Below are positions 8,721 to 17,681 of a stretch of DNA of 64,000 nucleotides, piece after piece (the first letter of the stretch is position 1; each line of letters starts with the position of its first letter). Source of the DNA: Moritella sp. 24 (lineage in GTDB: Bacteria > Pseudomonadota > Gammaproteobacteria > Enterobacterales > Moritellaceae). The DNA lies in NCBI RefSeq assembly GCF_018219155.1, contig NZ_CP056123.1, positions 3,295,505 to 3,359,504 on the forward strand. The letters run 5' to 3'. Below the pieces are notes generated by a model. The model saw only the letters and a program-made list of their open reading frames with translations, was not told the origin of the DNA and did not search any database. Both the position numbers and the translations under genes were made by a program.

Positions 8721-9743
8721 TTACTTGTCTCCCATTGACTGCTTAATACGTAAACTTTCACTGAAATACGCTTTAAATTTCATCTGCCATTCTTTATTCT
8801 CTTTTTGGCGAGTAAAGTAGCGTTTGTATAGCGTCCAATAATTCGCTTTCTTTTGCCAAAAACGTCGTGGCGCAAAATCATCAAAGAAACTTTCTAGCTC
8901 CGCTGGCGAAATATCTGACAGTAACCGCTCTAACGCCATTTCGGCTGATTGCACCATCAAGTCATGTTGCTTAAGTTGTAATAGCATCAATTGCTGTGAT
9001 TCCAACGCAGAATAAGGCGACAGTGAACTCGAATCAGTAAACGGTTGGCCTTCATCAATCACAACGGATGCGGTATTAAGCATGTCATCACCAAAGGGAT
9101 CATCTGAAAAACTGTCATCACCTAACCAGGTGTTTTGAGGGATGCCTTGCCCTTTCGATTTTACTGGTTCATTCGCGACAAACGGGTCTTCAAATATGCC
9201 TTCCAACTCTTCTTTAGGATCAGTAAAATCCCATTCAGGCATCGTAAAATCATCAAGCTGTTCAGGTGCTGAGTTCTTATGTTCATCGGCCGAACGCGTA
9301 TTAACACCCGCAGTTGGTAAAACATCCCCAAACGGATCCTCATCCCAACCATTCAGTGGAGACTGTTTATCTGCACCTTGTGTTCCAGGCTGCTGCGACG
9401 CTTTTGCAACCGCTTTCTCCGGTGTGAAGCAAGACACCATTAGGCGATATTTACCCACATTCACCACATCACCATCATTCAATGTCGATTGGTTATTTAC
9501 ACCTAACGGTTTTGTCGCACCATTTAGATACACACCATTCGTGCTCACATCCATAATTTGATAACCACGGCTGCTACGATTAATGAGTGCATGTGTACCC
9601 GAGATTTCTCTCGACGCATCTGATAATTGCATCGTCATGCCATAAGCACGGCCAATGCTCCCTCCTTCATCTGGAAAGTTGACAGTCCATTCTGGAATCG
9701 GTTCTCCATCAGGAGAGCTGATAATTCGTAATGATAACGGCAT
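8721..9743 (-). CDS. FHA-domain protein of the T6SS (TagH/Fha type)
   Basis: This 340-aa protein has an N-terminal forkhead-associated domain (about 20-100) with the phosphothreonine-binding signature: GSIGRAYG, then SGTHALI, then STNGVYLNG. An acidic, Asp/Pro/Phe-rich linker with repeated DDPFGD-like motifs follows, then a helical C-terminal region. FHA proteins of T6SS bind phosphorylated partners and trigger assembly, and this operon also encodes a kinase. The start at 9743 is chosen because it follows the upstream stop by one base with GAGGG 8 nt ahead; earlier in-frame codons overlap the neighbour and precede the domain. Confidence 0.9.
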   Translation of the reverse strand: MPLSLRIISSPDGEPIPEWTVNFPDEGGSIGRAYGMTMQLSDASREISGTHALINRSSRGYQIMDVSTNGVYLNGATKPLGVNNQSTLNDGDVVNVGKYRLMVSCFTPEKAVAKASQQPGTQGADKQSPLNGWDEDPFGDVLPTAGVNTRSADEHKNSAPEQLDDFTMPEWDFTDPKEELEGIFEDPFVANEPVKSKGQGIPQNTWLGDDSFSDDPFGDDMLNTASVVIDEGQPFTDSSSLSPYSALESQQLMLLQLKQHDLMVQSAEMALERLLSDISPAELESFFDDFAPRRFWQKKANYWTLYKRYFTRQKENKEWQMKFKAYFSESLRIKQSMGDK

Positions 9744-9744
9744 A

Positions 9745-10485
9745 TTATTGACCCTCACACGCCACAATGGCTTGGTTAAATTCATTGATAAACAGTGGAT
9801 ATTTTTGGGTGAATTTCTTCGAAAAATACACACCAAGTGGCTTCTCGTTCACCACAGTTTTGGTTATTGCGCGATGACTAATACCTAATTGGTTAATGGC
9901 ATTTTCCATCACCACATCATTCGCCAATACAGCTCCAACTTCGCCAGACAGCAACAGCTCTATAAGCGCGGTAGCACGACGTGGTTTCTTCTCTACGCGG
10001 TAACCCTGTTTCTGTAACCACAGCCATTTGTTAGAACCAAATAATGCGGTCACAGGTACTTCTTTTTTAAACTGAGGAGCCTTGGTATCAATCGCGTCTG
10101 ACAAACTAAACCAACTCCATGTTTGATTCATTAAAGGCGCTGAATACTCCGCATATTTATCACGAGTGTCATTTTTAGACGCGAGGAAAAGGCCATGTAA
10201 CTCCCCAACTTCCGTGAGGATTTGAGAGCGGTCCCAATCTGTCATGGTGATTTGATAAGGCTGTTTCATCATTTTTAAAATACATTTTAATTTCACGATA
10301 CCAAGTCCTTTCATTTCACCATTTTCTTGGTATTGATAAGGACTCCACACTTGTGTTGCTAACAGTAATCGTTCTGGACGTATTTCACTTTTTGCCATAA
10401 ATGAAACACCCAAAAACAAGCTAAACGCCAGTGTTAACGGCGTTATGTTCATGATTACTCTGCTTACCTTGTGTATTACTTTCAT
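9745..10485 (-). CDS. Family-3-like periplasmic solute-binding protein inside the T6SS operon
   Basis: This 246-aa protein has a signal peptide (hydrophobic segment about 13-30) followed by a bacterial periplasmic binding fold of the amino-acid (family 3, PBPb) kind: LLLATQVWSPYQYQENGEMKGLGIVKL near the mature N-terminus, then the D-rich hinge and GEVGAVLANDVV. No permease or ATPase is next to it, so it is unlikely to serve a classical ABC importer. It overlaps the preceding solute-binding gene by 4 nt (ATGA) and is followed after one base by the FHA gene. A ligand-sensing role for the envelope-spanning apparatus, or for the adjacent MFS/sensor protein, is possible but unproven. Confidence 0.82.
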   Translation of the reverse strand: MKVIHKVSRVIMNITPLTLAFSLFLGVSFMAKSEIRPERLLLATQVWSPYQYQENGEMKGLGIVKLKCILKMMKQPYQITMTDWDRSQILTEVGELHGLFLASKNDTRDKYAEYSAPLMNQTWSWFSLSDAIDTKAPQFKKEVPVTALFGSNKWLWLQKQGYRVEKKPRRATALIELLLSGEVGAVLANDVVMENAINQLGISHRAITKTVVNEKPLGVYFSKKFTQKYPLFINEFNQAIVACEGQ

Positions 10486-11618
10486 TGACCGTCCTCCACC
10501 GACATGCCGTTAGAACGGATCATTCTGCCTTCTATGCCATATACATCGCTGGCCATTTCCATCAGTTCGAAAGGGATTGATTGATTAATACGGGCAGCTT
10601 GTTTAAAGCTAATTGAAATATCCGGAGGCGAGATAACACCGACAGGAAGTTCCCCAACTGCAATCTCCCTTTTTAAAATTTGAATACCATACAAGGCCGC
10701 TTGTGTCGCATTATTCACAAAGCTAACGCCGAACGACATTAACGCACTGCCCTCCGTTCCATTCACTACATCAGGTACTGCAGAAATCAGCGCTAATTGC
10801 TCTGAAAGTTGATTAATTTCATCCACACGCGCGAGTAACAACGAGCTACCCGTTAACCAAAGTAAGGTATTATCCAGTTCAGGATCCGCTTGTTTAAGCG
10901 TGGTCATTGCCGTTCCCATTACCGACTTTAATCCCATGGTCGATTTAGACTCATCAACAACAATAGGTACAACGGTAAGCCCTACTTTTTCAGCAAATTT
11001 CTTCATTGGCAGGAATTGCGTTAGATAGGCGCTTTGATTGGTACGTGAATACAAAATACCAATTTGTTTTAAATGCGGATTAAAGCGTTGCATGATGCGA
11101 AGGGTCACATCCGTTAATAGGTTCAATGATGTGAACGCAAAGTTATTACCCGTACCGGCATAGTCATCCGTAAGTCCTAATAACACCGGATCTTTTGAGT
11201 TAACAGAAACAACCGGTAATAACCCACCTTGATACACTTTGTGCACAGATACGGTCGCCTTAGAACCTAAGGTATATACCAAGTCAACTTCGCTCTCGGC
11301 GCGATGCAGCAAGTTTACTAACATGGCATCATCTGCTGGTAAGCGCTTAACCATCCACTGCACTTGCGGTAATTGCGTGCTGTATACGTTTAACAGTGTT
11401 TTTAATGCCACATCATAAGAAGAAGCCTTACGTGATACGATCACCAGAATTTTAGATAATGAACGCGCAGGCACAAATGACACCCCTTCAGCAACAGAAT
11501 CAGCACGCCAATGGCTGGCGGCTTTAGGTTGTAACTCTTCGCCTAACCATGTTGGCCATTCCGTCGCTGCATATGTTGGTAAACAGCATGCTACCCAAAT
11601 TAATAAGATTCGGATCAT
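10482..11618 (-). CDS. TrpX-like ABC-type substrate-binding protein inside the T6SS operon
   Basis: This 378-aa protein has a short signal peptide (MIRILLIWVACCLPTYA) and the two-lobed fold of the ABC substrate-binding protein family PF04392 (TrpX-like). SLSKILVIVSRKASSYDVAL begins lobe one, followed by LVYTLGSKATVSV, then IGILYSRTNQSA and a final lobe ending VGVISPPDISISFK. Such proteins usually bind aromatic or small amino-acid ligands for an ABC importer, but no permease or ATPase lies nearby. It overlaps both neighbours by 4 nt, so all three are translationally coupled. Together with the next gene it gives two different binding proteins in one module. Confidence 0.82.
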   Translation of the reverse strand: MIRILLIWVACCLPTYAATEWPTWLGEELQPKAASHWRADSVAEGVSFVPARSLSKILVIVSRKASSYDVALKTLLNVYSTQLPQVQWMVKRLPADDAMLVNLLHRAESEVDLVYTLGSKATVSVHKVYQGGLLPVVSVNSKDPVLLGLTDDYAGTGNNFAFTSLNLLTDVTLRIMQRFNPHLKQIGILYSRTNQSAYLTQFLPMKKFAEKVGLTVVPIVVDESKSTMGLKSVMGTAMTTLKQADPELDNTLLWLTGSSLLLARVDEINQLSEQLALISAVPDVVNGTEGSALMSFGVSFVNNATQAALYGIQILKREIAVGELPVGVISPPDISISFKQAARINQSIPFELMEMASDVYGIEGRMIRSNGMSVEDGQ

Positions 11619-13837
11619 ACGTTTACCGCCTTAGATATTTGTCTATCGAATATAGAAAACAACACGGCTATCACGACAAAGAAAATAGCCAGCGTGATCA
11701 GCGCATAAGCCACGCCAACCCAGAATAATAATTGCCCAACAATAAGTGGCCCTGATACATGCCCCAGTCGTTCAAGAAAACGATATGTCGCAGCAATAAC
11801 AGAATCCACCTCTTGTCTATCAGCCATCGCATTCACAACATGCGTCACCACGGGAGCATTAATAAGACCATGCGATAACCCCATACACATCATTGAAATA
11901 GTGGTAAAGACAACAATCATCAGGCTGTCCTCCATTTCAAATGCCGTACCAAGAATAATAAGTGCGACTCCGGCAAGTAGATTACCCACGCTCAATGCAA
12001 ATTTACTACTACCTAATTTATCGACCCAAGGCCCCGCTTTATGGCTCACCAATAACACCACAGCCGCATACGTCATTAGCACTTGGCCGATGCTTTCCTT
12101 GCTGATACCACGCTCTGCAAGCATTAGCGGTACCGCAAAAGAAACAACACCTGTTAACGCCGCTTTCGTCGGAATGCCCACCAATAACATGGTGCGGATA
12201 AACGCAGGAACTTTCATTAACCGCCAAGAATCTCGCATCATAACGGCGATATTATTGAACAACGACCCCGAGGCTTTCGTCGACGCTTTCATACTCGGTA
12301 ATACAAAACTAAATAATGTCATCACAGCGCCAATTGCGGTCGCCATCATAAAAATGGCACGATCACCAAAGTAATTAGCTAACAGTGCGCCAATCGCAGC
12401 ACCAGCAATAAACCCAGCGTTAAAACAAAAGACAATAATGCCTGCCGCTTGGGTTTTATTTTTCTTATCACTGAAGCGTAAAATGTAACCCTGTACTGAA
12501 ATAAACACGAACGCTTGACCCACACCCGACACAACGCGTGCAATCAATACACTCACAATACTGCCCTCAGCACTAACACTTAAAATGCCGCCGCCTAACG
12601 TCGATAACAACACACCACATATCAGTACGGTGCGAATATCATAGGTTTCAATTAAACGTGCAGCAGGCAATAGTGTTAAGGCAAAACCTAAAAAGTAGAG
12701 CGTGAAGAAAATAGCGGATGTGCTTGCATCAAGCCCTGACGATTCTGCCAATGACGTTAAGAACTGCGGCATAATTGGCGCCATCAAGGACTCCATTAAT
12801 ACAGCACCTAAAAACAACGGCTTTAGACGTTCAAGCACTTGATCTGATGAAGATTGATTTGCATCGCCACCAAGTAAACGGATAAAGGCAAAACAAACCA
12901 AGCCACAAGCAAAAAATAAGATAGCGAAATTTTTTAATACTTTCGTTAGCTGACCCAGTACGACGCTTGATTGATAAGTAAGGTGCACCTCTGCAAATTC
13001 AGAGGTCGTTAAGCTATAATCTAACCACCCAGTACGCCCCAACATCGGTAACATACTGCTTTGGTTATATTGAGAATCAGCCACTAACTCGGCATTTTTA
13101 TACACGGCAATGGTAGCCACTTCAGGATTCGCTTTGCGGAAGTTATCCAGCATGCTATCAATCCCAGTCACCATCTGTTGATCAATATTATATTCCAGTA
13201 CAGGCGCTAAACGGTGACTCACAATATCCGCTAACGACACCGCCTTATTGCGTAAACCATCATGATATAAACTACCTACAAGCAACACCACGCTGATCGC
13301 CATGCTAAAAAACACGGCAATAAAACTCGTTAAATACACTTTTCGGCGCTGGCTTCGAAGCACTGACACAATAAATAAAACCAGTAAAAAGGCAATCAAC
13401 CACACCATAGGTTGAAAAACATCAGTCACGACCTCTTCTACTTTTTCAGGACTAAATGCAATTTTTAAATAGCCCACTTGCGTGAATTTATTATTGAGTG
13501 GAATGGTAATGTAGTTATCATCGAGAATGGTTTCTCCCGCATGATACAACTCATCGCGACCAGCAAATAACGCCAACCCAGTAACCGATGAATTCGAGCT
13601 TACAATCGGCTTTAGCACCAGATTTAAACCTGCAATTTCAGGTAAAGGCACGCCCGAATTAAGTATCTGTTCGATACCTAATTTAGCCGCTTGCGTTTGC
13701 GCTAAAATGGTGTCGGTCGATAATTCACGATGACTTTTTAGCGCTTGTGCATAACCCACAACCAGTATAAGCAGTAATGACATCGTCACTACCGCTACAC
13801 CAAACGTAAGCCGAAGATTATCGTTAACGGTTCTCAC
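11615..13837 (-). CDS. MFS transporter fused to two extracytoplasmic sensor-like domains
   Basis: This 740-aa protein is far longer than an ordinary MFS carrier. The N-terminal 330 residues hold two repeats of the arrangement membrane helix, 100-residue extracytoplasmic domain, membrane helix: helices about 9-30, 141-160, 167-190 and 303-325. The loops resemble chemoreceptor or kinase sensor domains. Residues about 335-735 form a 12-helix major facilitator domain with motif-A-like segments (RLIETYDIRTVLICG, GPWVDKLGSS). There is no kinase or methyl-accepting domain, so the sensor halves appear to act on the transporter itself. It is coupled by a 4-nt overlap to the TrpX-like binding protein gene. 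The substrate and direction of transport are unknown. Confidence 0.82.
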   Translation of the reverse strand: MRTVNDNLRLTFGVAVVTMSLLLILVVGYAQALKSHRELSTDTILAQTQAAKLGIEQILNSGVPLPEIAGLNLVLKPIVSSNSSVTGLALFAGRDELYHAGETILDDNYITIPLNNKFTQVGYLKIAFSPEKVEEVVTDVFQPMVWLIAFLLVLFIVSVLRSQRRKVYLTSFIAVFFSMAISVVLLVGSLYHDGLRNKAVSLADIVSHRLAPVLEYNIDQQMVTGIDSMLDNFRKANPEVATIAVYKNAELVADSQYNQSSMLPMLGRTGWLDYSLTTSEFAEVHLTYQSSVVLGQLTKVLKNFAILFFACGLVCFAFIRLLGGDANQSSSDQVLERLKPLFLGAVLMESLMAPIMPQFLTSLAESSGLDASTSAIFFTLYFLGFALTLLPAARLIETYDIRTVLICGVLLSTLGGGILSVSAEGSIVSVLIARVVSGVGQAFVFISVQGYILRFSDKKNKTQAAGIIVFCFNAGFIAGAAIGALLANYFGDRAIFMMATAIGAVMTLFSFVLPSMKASTKASGSLFNNIAVMMRDSWRLMKVPAFIRTMLLVGIPTKAALTGVVSFAVPLMLAERGISKESIGQVLMTYAAVVLLVSHKAGPWVDKLGSSKFALSVGNLLAGVALIILGTAFEMEDSLMIVVFTTISMMCMGLSHGLINAPVVTHVVNAMADRQEVDSVIAATYRFLERLGHVSGPLIVGQLLFWVGVAYALITLAIFFVVIAVLFSIFDRQISKAVNV

Positions 13838-13845
13838 TATCGCTC

Positions 13846-15000
13846 CTAAGCGCTTTTCAGACTAAAGAAGTCATCATTAAAACAATGGGATAACGATTCA
13901 GGGCGCTGAGCTTGTAAATACACTAAGCGATTGAAAACCAAAGATTGGATCAGATCTTGATAGCTCATGCCTTCATTATGAATATCATGACAAACGATAC
14001 TCAGTTTATCGCCTTCAGGACGTTTTAAATCTGGCTTTGGATTCGCTTCAAGCACATATAATTTGCCCTTGCAGTCCATACGTAAATCAACACGAACTAA
14101 CGTACCCAACCCCAGTTGCTGATAAATCTTGTTACCTAAATCAATTAATGACTGACGTAACTCAGGTTCATCCACTTTTAATAAGCGATCACCAGTAATC
14201 GGTTTTACATCCATCGACGTAAAAATAGGCTCATCATCCGCCAGCACGCGCTCTGTCACAGAAAAGGCAAAAGGTGAATCCAATTGGTTTAGCTTGTCGT
14301 TTTTAAATATCACCGAGCCAGCAACCGCAACGACAAACTCACGACCCGACAGGTAAGGTTCAACCATCACGATATTATTCGTCGCGGCCTGCACCGTTTT
14401 CACTTTAGCCGCCAGCTCTGCACGATCAAACACCGGATAAACATGTACCGATGCACGGCCTGACACAGGTTTTACGATAAATCGGCCACCGAAATCAGCA
14501 TCCATTTCATCTAACTTATCTTTATTAACCGCATCGGTAACACACTCGTCTAAACCAATCGTAATAAAAGGTGCTGTTGGAATGCCAGCCGCTTTTATTT
14601 CATGCTTAAACAAATGTTTGTTATCAAGCAAGCCAGCCGTCATTGGCGCATGTCCCACATAAGGCACACCCAGCATTTCCAACATAGACGGTAAGTGACA
14701 CATAGAATCAAAGCCTTGCAGGCCGCCACTATTGGTGATCACCAAATCAATGTTTAGTGCTTTTAAACGTTGCGGTAAATCCATGTTTTCAGGTAGTACA
14801 TCAATATGCTCAAAGCCCGACTCACGTAACGCATCGGCAATATCATAAGCTACTGGCTGATACGTTTTTGTTGAACGCGGGCTCAGATTTTTATAGATAA
14901 AGCTATCCGGTTGTGTTTTTTCACCACCATGCACAACGGCAATTTTAAGTGAACGTCGGATCCATTGGATTTGTTCGATTGTGAATGTGCTTTTTTCCAA
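13846..15000 (-). CDS. D-Ala-D-Ala-ligase-like ATP-grasp enzyme inside the T6SS operon
   Basis: This 384-aa ATP-grasp protein is related to D-alanine-D-alanine ligase: an N-terminal KIAVVHGGE strand, a central ATP-lid segment (FIVKPVSGRASVHVYPV), VEPYLSGREFVVAV, and a metal-binding end (RVDLRMDCKGKLYVLEANPKPDL). The C-terminal motif differs from the Ddl consensus LE-NT-PG, and the serine-rich loop is altered, so a different amino-acid or peptide substrate is likely. The frame opens with TTG at 15000, preceded by a GAAGAG-like ribosome site; no ATG lies near the conserved start. It heads the four-gene insert and follows clpV across a hairpin. Ligation of a small peptide or modification of a cell-wall precursor is an inference. 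Confidence 0.82.
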   Translation of the reverse strand: MEKSTFTIEQIQWIRRSLKIAVVHGGEKTQPDSFIYKNLSPRSTKTYQPVAYDIADALRESGFEHIDVLPENMDLPQRLKALNIDLVITNSGGLQGFDSMCHLPSMLEMLGVPYVGHAPMTAGLLDNKHLFKHEIKAAGIPTAPFITIGLDECVTDAVNKDKLDEMDADFGGRFIVKPVSGRASVHVYPVFDRAELAAKVKTVQAATNNIVMVEPYLSGREFVVAVAGSVIFKNDKLNQLDSPFAFSVTERVLADDEPIFTSMDVKPITGDRLLKVDEPELRQSLIDLGNKIYQQLGLGTLVRVDLRMDCKGKLYVLEANPKPDLKRPEGDKLSIVCHDIHNEGMSYQDLIQSLVFNRLVYLQAQRPESLSHCFNDDFFSLKSA

Positions 15001-15033
15001 AATATTCTCTTCTTACTGCAAAAGTTAAACGAT

Positions 15034-15057
15034 GGCGTGATTAACATTAATCACGCC
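15034..15057 (-). terminator. Strong stem-loop after clpV
   Basis: A perfect 11-bp inverted repeat (GGCGTGATTAA with TTAATCACGCC) is separated by 2 nt. It lies in the 63-nt gap between clpV and the ATP-grasp gene. In the operon's direction it is followed by ATCGTTTAACTTTTG, a weak U-tract, so it probably attenuates rather than fully stops read-through. Confidence 0.6.
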
Positions 15058-15063
15058 TCAGGG

Positions 15064-17673
15064 TTATTGAATGGCAATTGCCACTGCACCATCGACAACG
15101 CTAATATTGACGCTGCTGATGCTTTCCCCTTCACTTATTCTGGTGATACATTGCGTCGCCAACTCTGGTACTAATCGACGATTGATGATTTGCTCAATGG
15201 CTCTCGCACCTGTTTCTGGCGAGTTATTCTGGCTCACTAAGTAATCCACTAAGTCACTGTCATAACTAAACTCAGCACTGTAGTAACTGCTTACTCTCTT
15301 CTCGATTCGACGTAAAGAAAGACGCGCGATTTCTGCCATCTCATCATCATTAAGTGGGAAATATGGCACGACAGTTGTGCGACCAATAAAGGCAGGTTTA
15401 AAATGCTGCTGTAGTACAGGCGAGATCGTCTGAGTCAGTGTCGATACTTCTGGACGCTCTATCTGACAGGCATCAACAACCGCACTGTCTGCTGCGTTAG
15501 ATGTCATGATGATAAGCGTGTTTCTGAAGTCAATTTCGCGACCTTCACTGTCTGAAATCGTACCCTTATCAAAGATTTGATAAAATAGATCGTGAACGCC
15601 TGGGTGCGCTTTTTCCATTTCATCCAGTAACAAGACCGAGTAAGGGTTTTTACGAACCGCTTCGGTTAACACACCACCTTTACCGTAACCAACATAACCA
15701 GCAGGCGAACCAAGCAGCATTGATACTTTGTGCTCTTCTTTAAACTCAGTCATATTGATAGTCGTGATATTTTTCTCACCACCGTAAAGTAGATCCGTTA
15801 ATGCCAACGCAGTTTCTGTTTTACCCACACCACTTGGGCCACACATTAAGAACACACCGACCGGTTTACGTGGGTCAGTTAATCCAGCACGAGACATACG
15901 GATCGCTTTAGCAATTTCATGAATTGGCGCATGTTGACCAATAACACGTTGCCCAAGCTCAGCTTCAAGATTAAGTAAACGTTTCACGTCATCTTTAACC
16001 ATGTTGCCCACGGGGATCCCCGTCCATAACGCTATCACTTCAGCAATCGTCTGCTTATCGACTTGTGGCATAACCAGAGGTGACTCACCTTGAATACTGC
16101 GTAATTCCGTCATTTTTTCGCTTAACAGTGTCTGCATTGGCGTATCAGCAACCTGTTCGCCTGCAAGAAAACGTTCTGCAATCACATCCTGCAATCTTAA
16201 AATTTCGGTCACACAGTCTTTTTCTAGCGTCCAACGCGAGTTTAACGCTTCGTATTCAATCTCAAGTTGATTACATTTTTGTTCAATCGCCACTAATTTT
16301 TCAGTGCCGTTCGCATACATCGCGTCTTCATATTCAAACGAGCTACGTTCATTGTTCGCATAACGAATCTGTTCAGCTAAGCTATCTAATTGTTGCGGTA
16401 ATGCACTCTGGCTCAAACCAATACGCGAGCACGCTGTATCTAATAAACTAATCGCTTTATCCGGTAACTGGCGCTCTGGTAAAAAGCGTATTGATAACTG
16501 AACAGCGGCTTCAATAGCTTCTTCCAATACCGTTACCTTGTGGTGTTTTTGCAAACTGCCCGCAACACCACGCAGCATTTGAATAGCATCTTCTTCGCTT
16601 GGTTCACCCACGGCAACAAGCTGGAAACGACGCGTTAGCGCAGCATCGGTTTCAAAGTACTGCTTATATTCAGCCCATGTTGTTGCAGCAATCGTTCTGA
16701 ATTCACCACGCGCGAGAGCAGGTTTTAATAAATTCGCCGCATCATTTTGTCCTGCAGCTCCACCTGCGCCAATTAACGTATGCGCTTCATCAATGAACAC
16801 GATGATAGGACGTTCGGATTGCTTCACTTCCGTTAATACATCTTTCAAGCGGTTTTCAAACTCACCTTTAATGCTTGCACCGGCTTGCAATAAAGACAGG
16901 TCTAACGTGCGTAACTCTACATTCATCAATGACGGCGGTACGTTACCATCAACAATTTGCTGTGCTAGGCCTTCAACAATCGCAGTTTTACCAACACCTG
17001 GATCACCCACAAGGATTGGGCTGTTTTGACGACGACGACACAGAATATCAATCGATTTACGGATCTCAGGGTTACGTCCAGAGATAGGGTCTAACTCGCC
17101 TTTACGCGCGGCTTCGGTTAAATTGTGCGTATACTTATCAAGTGCGACAGTACCAACAGATTCACTCTGAGCCATGTCATTATGCTGTACTGCACCCGCT
17201 TTTATTTCAGCACCTTGCTTTGCAGCAACACTCTTTAATGATTCAATTGATACTGTGTTCAACCATGTGGTCAATTCACCGTTGTATCCACCTTGTTCAA
17301 TACGCTGTTTAAGTACCAGCAACACGTGATAACCATTAATTGATGCGTTGCTGTGGTTAAGCGATGCTAATAACCAGCAATCTTTAAGCAGTTCAATTAA
17401 CGACGGCGCAAGCGATGGCGAGCTATCGTTACCACGGGCTAAGCAATTTAAGTTACGATTAAGCAGATCAATAATTTGTTCACGTTCAATACCGCTTTGC
17501 GATAACACGCTTTGCCAACCTGATTTTGGCTCATTTAATAATTGATAAAACCAATGTTCAACATCGACGCTGAAATGTGTTCGAGCCATACAATCTGCAG
17601 CAGCCTGCTCGAGTGCACTCTTTAATGTTGGTGTTAATCGCGTTACTAGTTTTTGTAATTCAACGTTAATCAT
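15064..17673 (-). CDS. clpV: ClpV (TssH) sheath-disassembly AAA+ ATPase
   Basis: This 869-aa ClpB-type hexameric unfoldase recycles the contracted TssB/TssC sheath. It has an N-terminal Clp domain (about 1-150), a first AAA module with Walker A GDPGVGKT (223-230) and Walker B VFIDEAHTL, a coiled-coil middle domain and a second module with Walker A GPSGVGKT and LLLDEMEKAHP, then the small C-terminal domain. The start at 17673 follows an AGGAA ribosome site and the tssG stop by 8 nt; a longer frame to 17742 would run back into tssG and is not used. Confidence 0.96.
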   Translation of the reverse strand: MINVELQKLVTRLTPTLKSALEQAAADCMARTHFSVDVEHWFYQLLNEPKSGWQSVLSQSGIEREQIIDLLNRNLNCLARGNDSSPSLAPSLIELLKDCWLLASLNHSNASINGYHVLLVLKQRIEQGGYNGELTTWLNTVSIESLKSVAAKQGAEIKAGAVQHNDMAQSESVGTVALDKYTHNLTEAARKGELDPISGRNPEIRKSIDILCRRRQNSPILVGDPGVGKTAIVEGLAQQIVDGNVPPSLMNVELRTLDLSLLQAGASIKGEFENRLKDVLTEVKQSERPIIVFIDEAHTLIGAGGAAGQNDAANLLKPALARGEFRTIAATTWAEYKQYFETDAALTRRFQLVAVGEPSEEDAIQMLRGVAGSLQKHHKVTVLEEAIEAAVQLSIRFLPERQLPDKAISLLDTACSRIGLSQSALPQQLDSLAEQIRYANNERSSFEYEDAMYANGTEKLVAIEQKCNQLEIEYEALNSRWTLEKDCVTEILRLQDVIAERFLAGEQVADTPMQTLLSEKMTELRSIQGESPLVMPQVDKQTIAEVIALWTGIPVGNMVKDDVKRLLNLEAELGQRVIGQHAPIHEIAKAIRMSRAGLTDPRKPVGVFLMCGPSGVGKTETALALTDLLYGGEKNITTINMTEFKEEHKVSMLLGSPAGYVGYGKGGVLTEAVRKNPYSVLLLDEMEKAHPGVHDLFYQIFDKGTISDSEGREIDFRNTLIIMTSNAADSAVVDACQIERPEVSTLTQTISPVLQQHFKPAFIGRTTVVPYFPLNDDEMAEIARLSLRRIEKRVSSYYSAEFSYDSDLVDYLVSQNNSPETGARAIEQIINRRLVPELATQCITRISEGESISSVNISVVDGAVAIAIQ

Positions 17674-17681
17674 GCAGTTTC

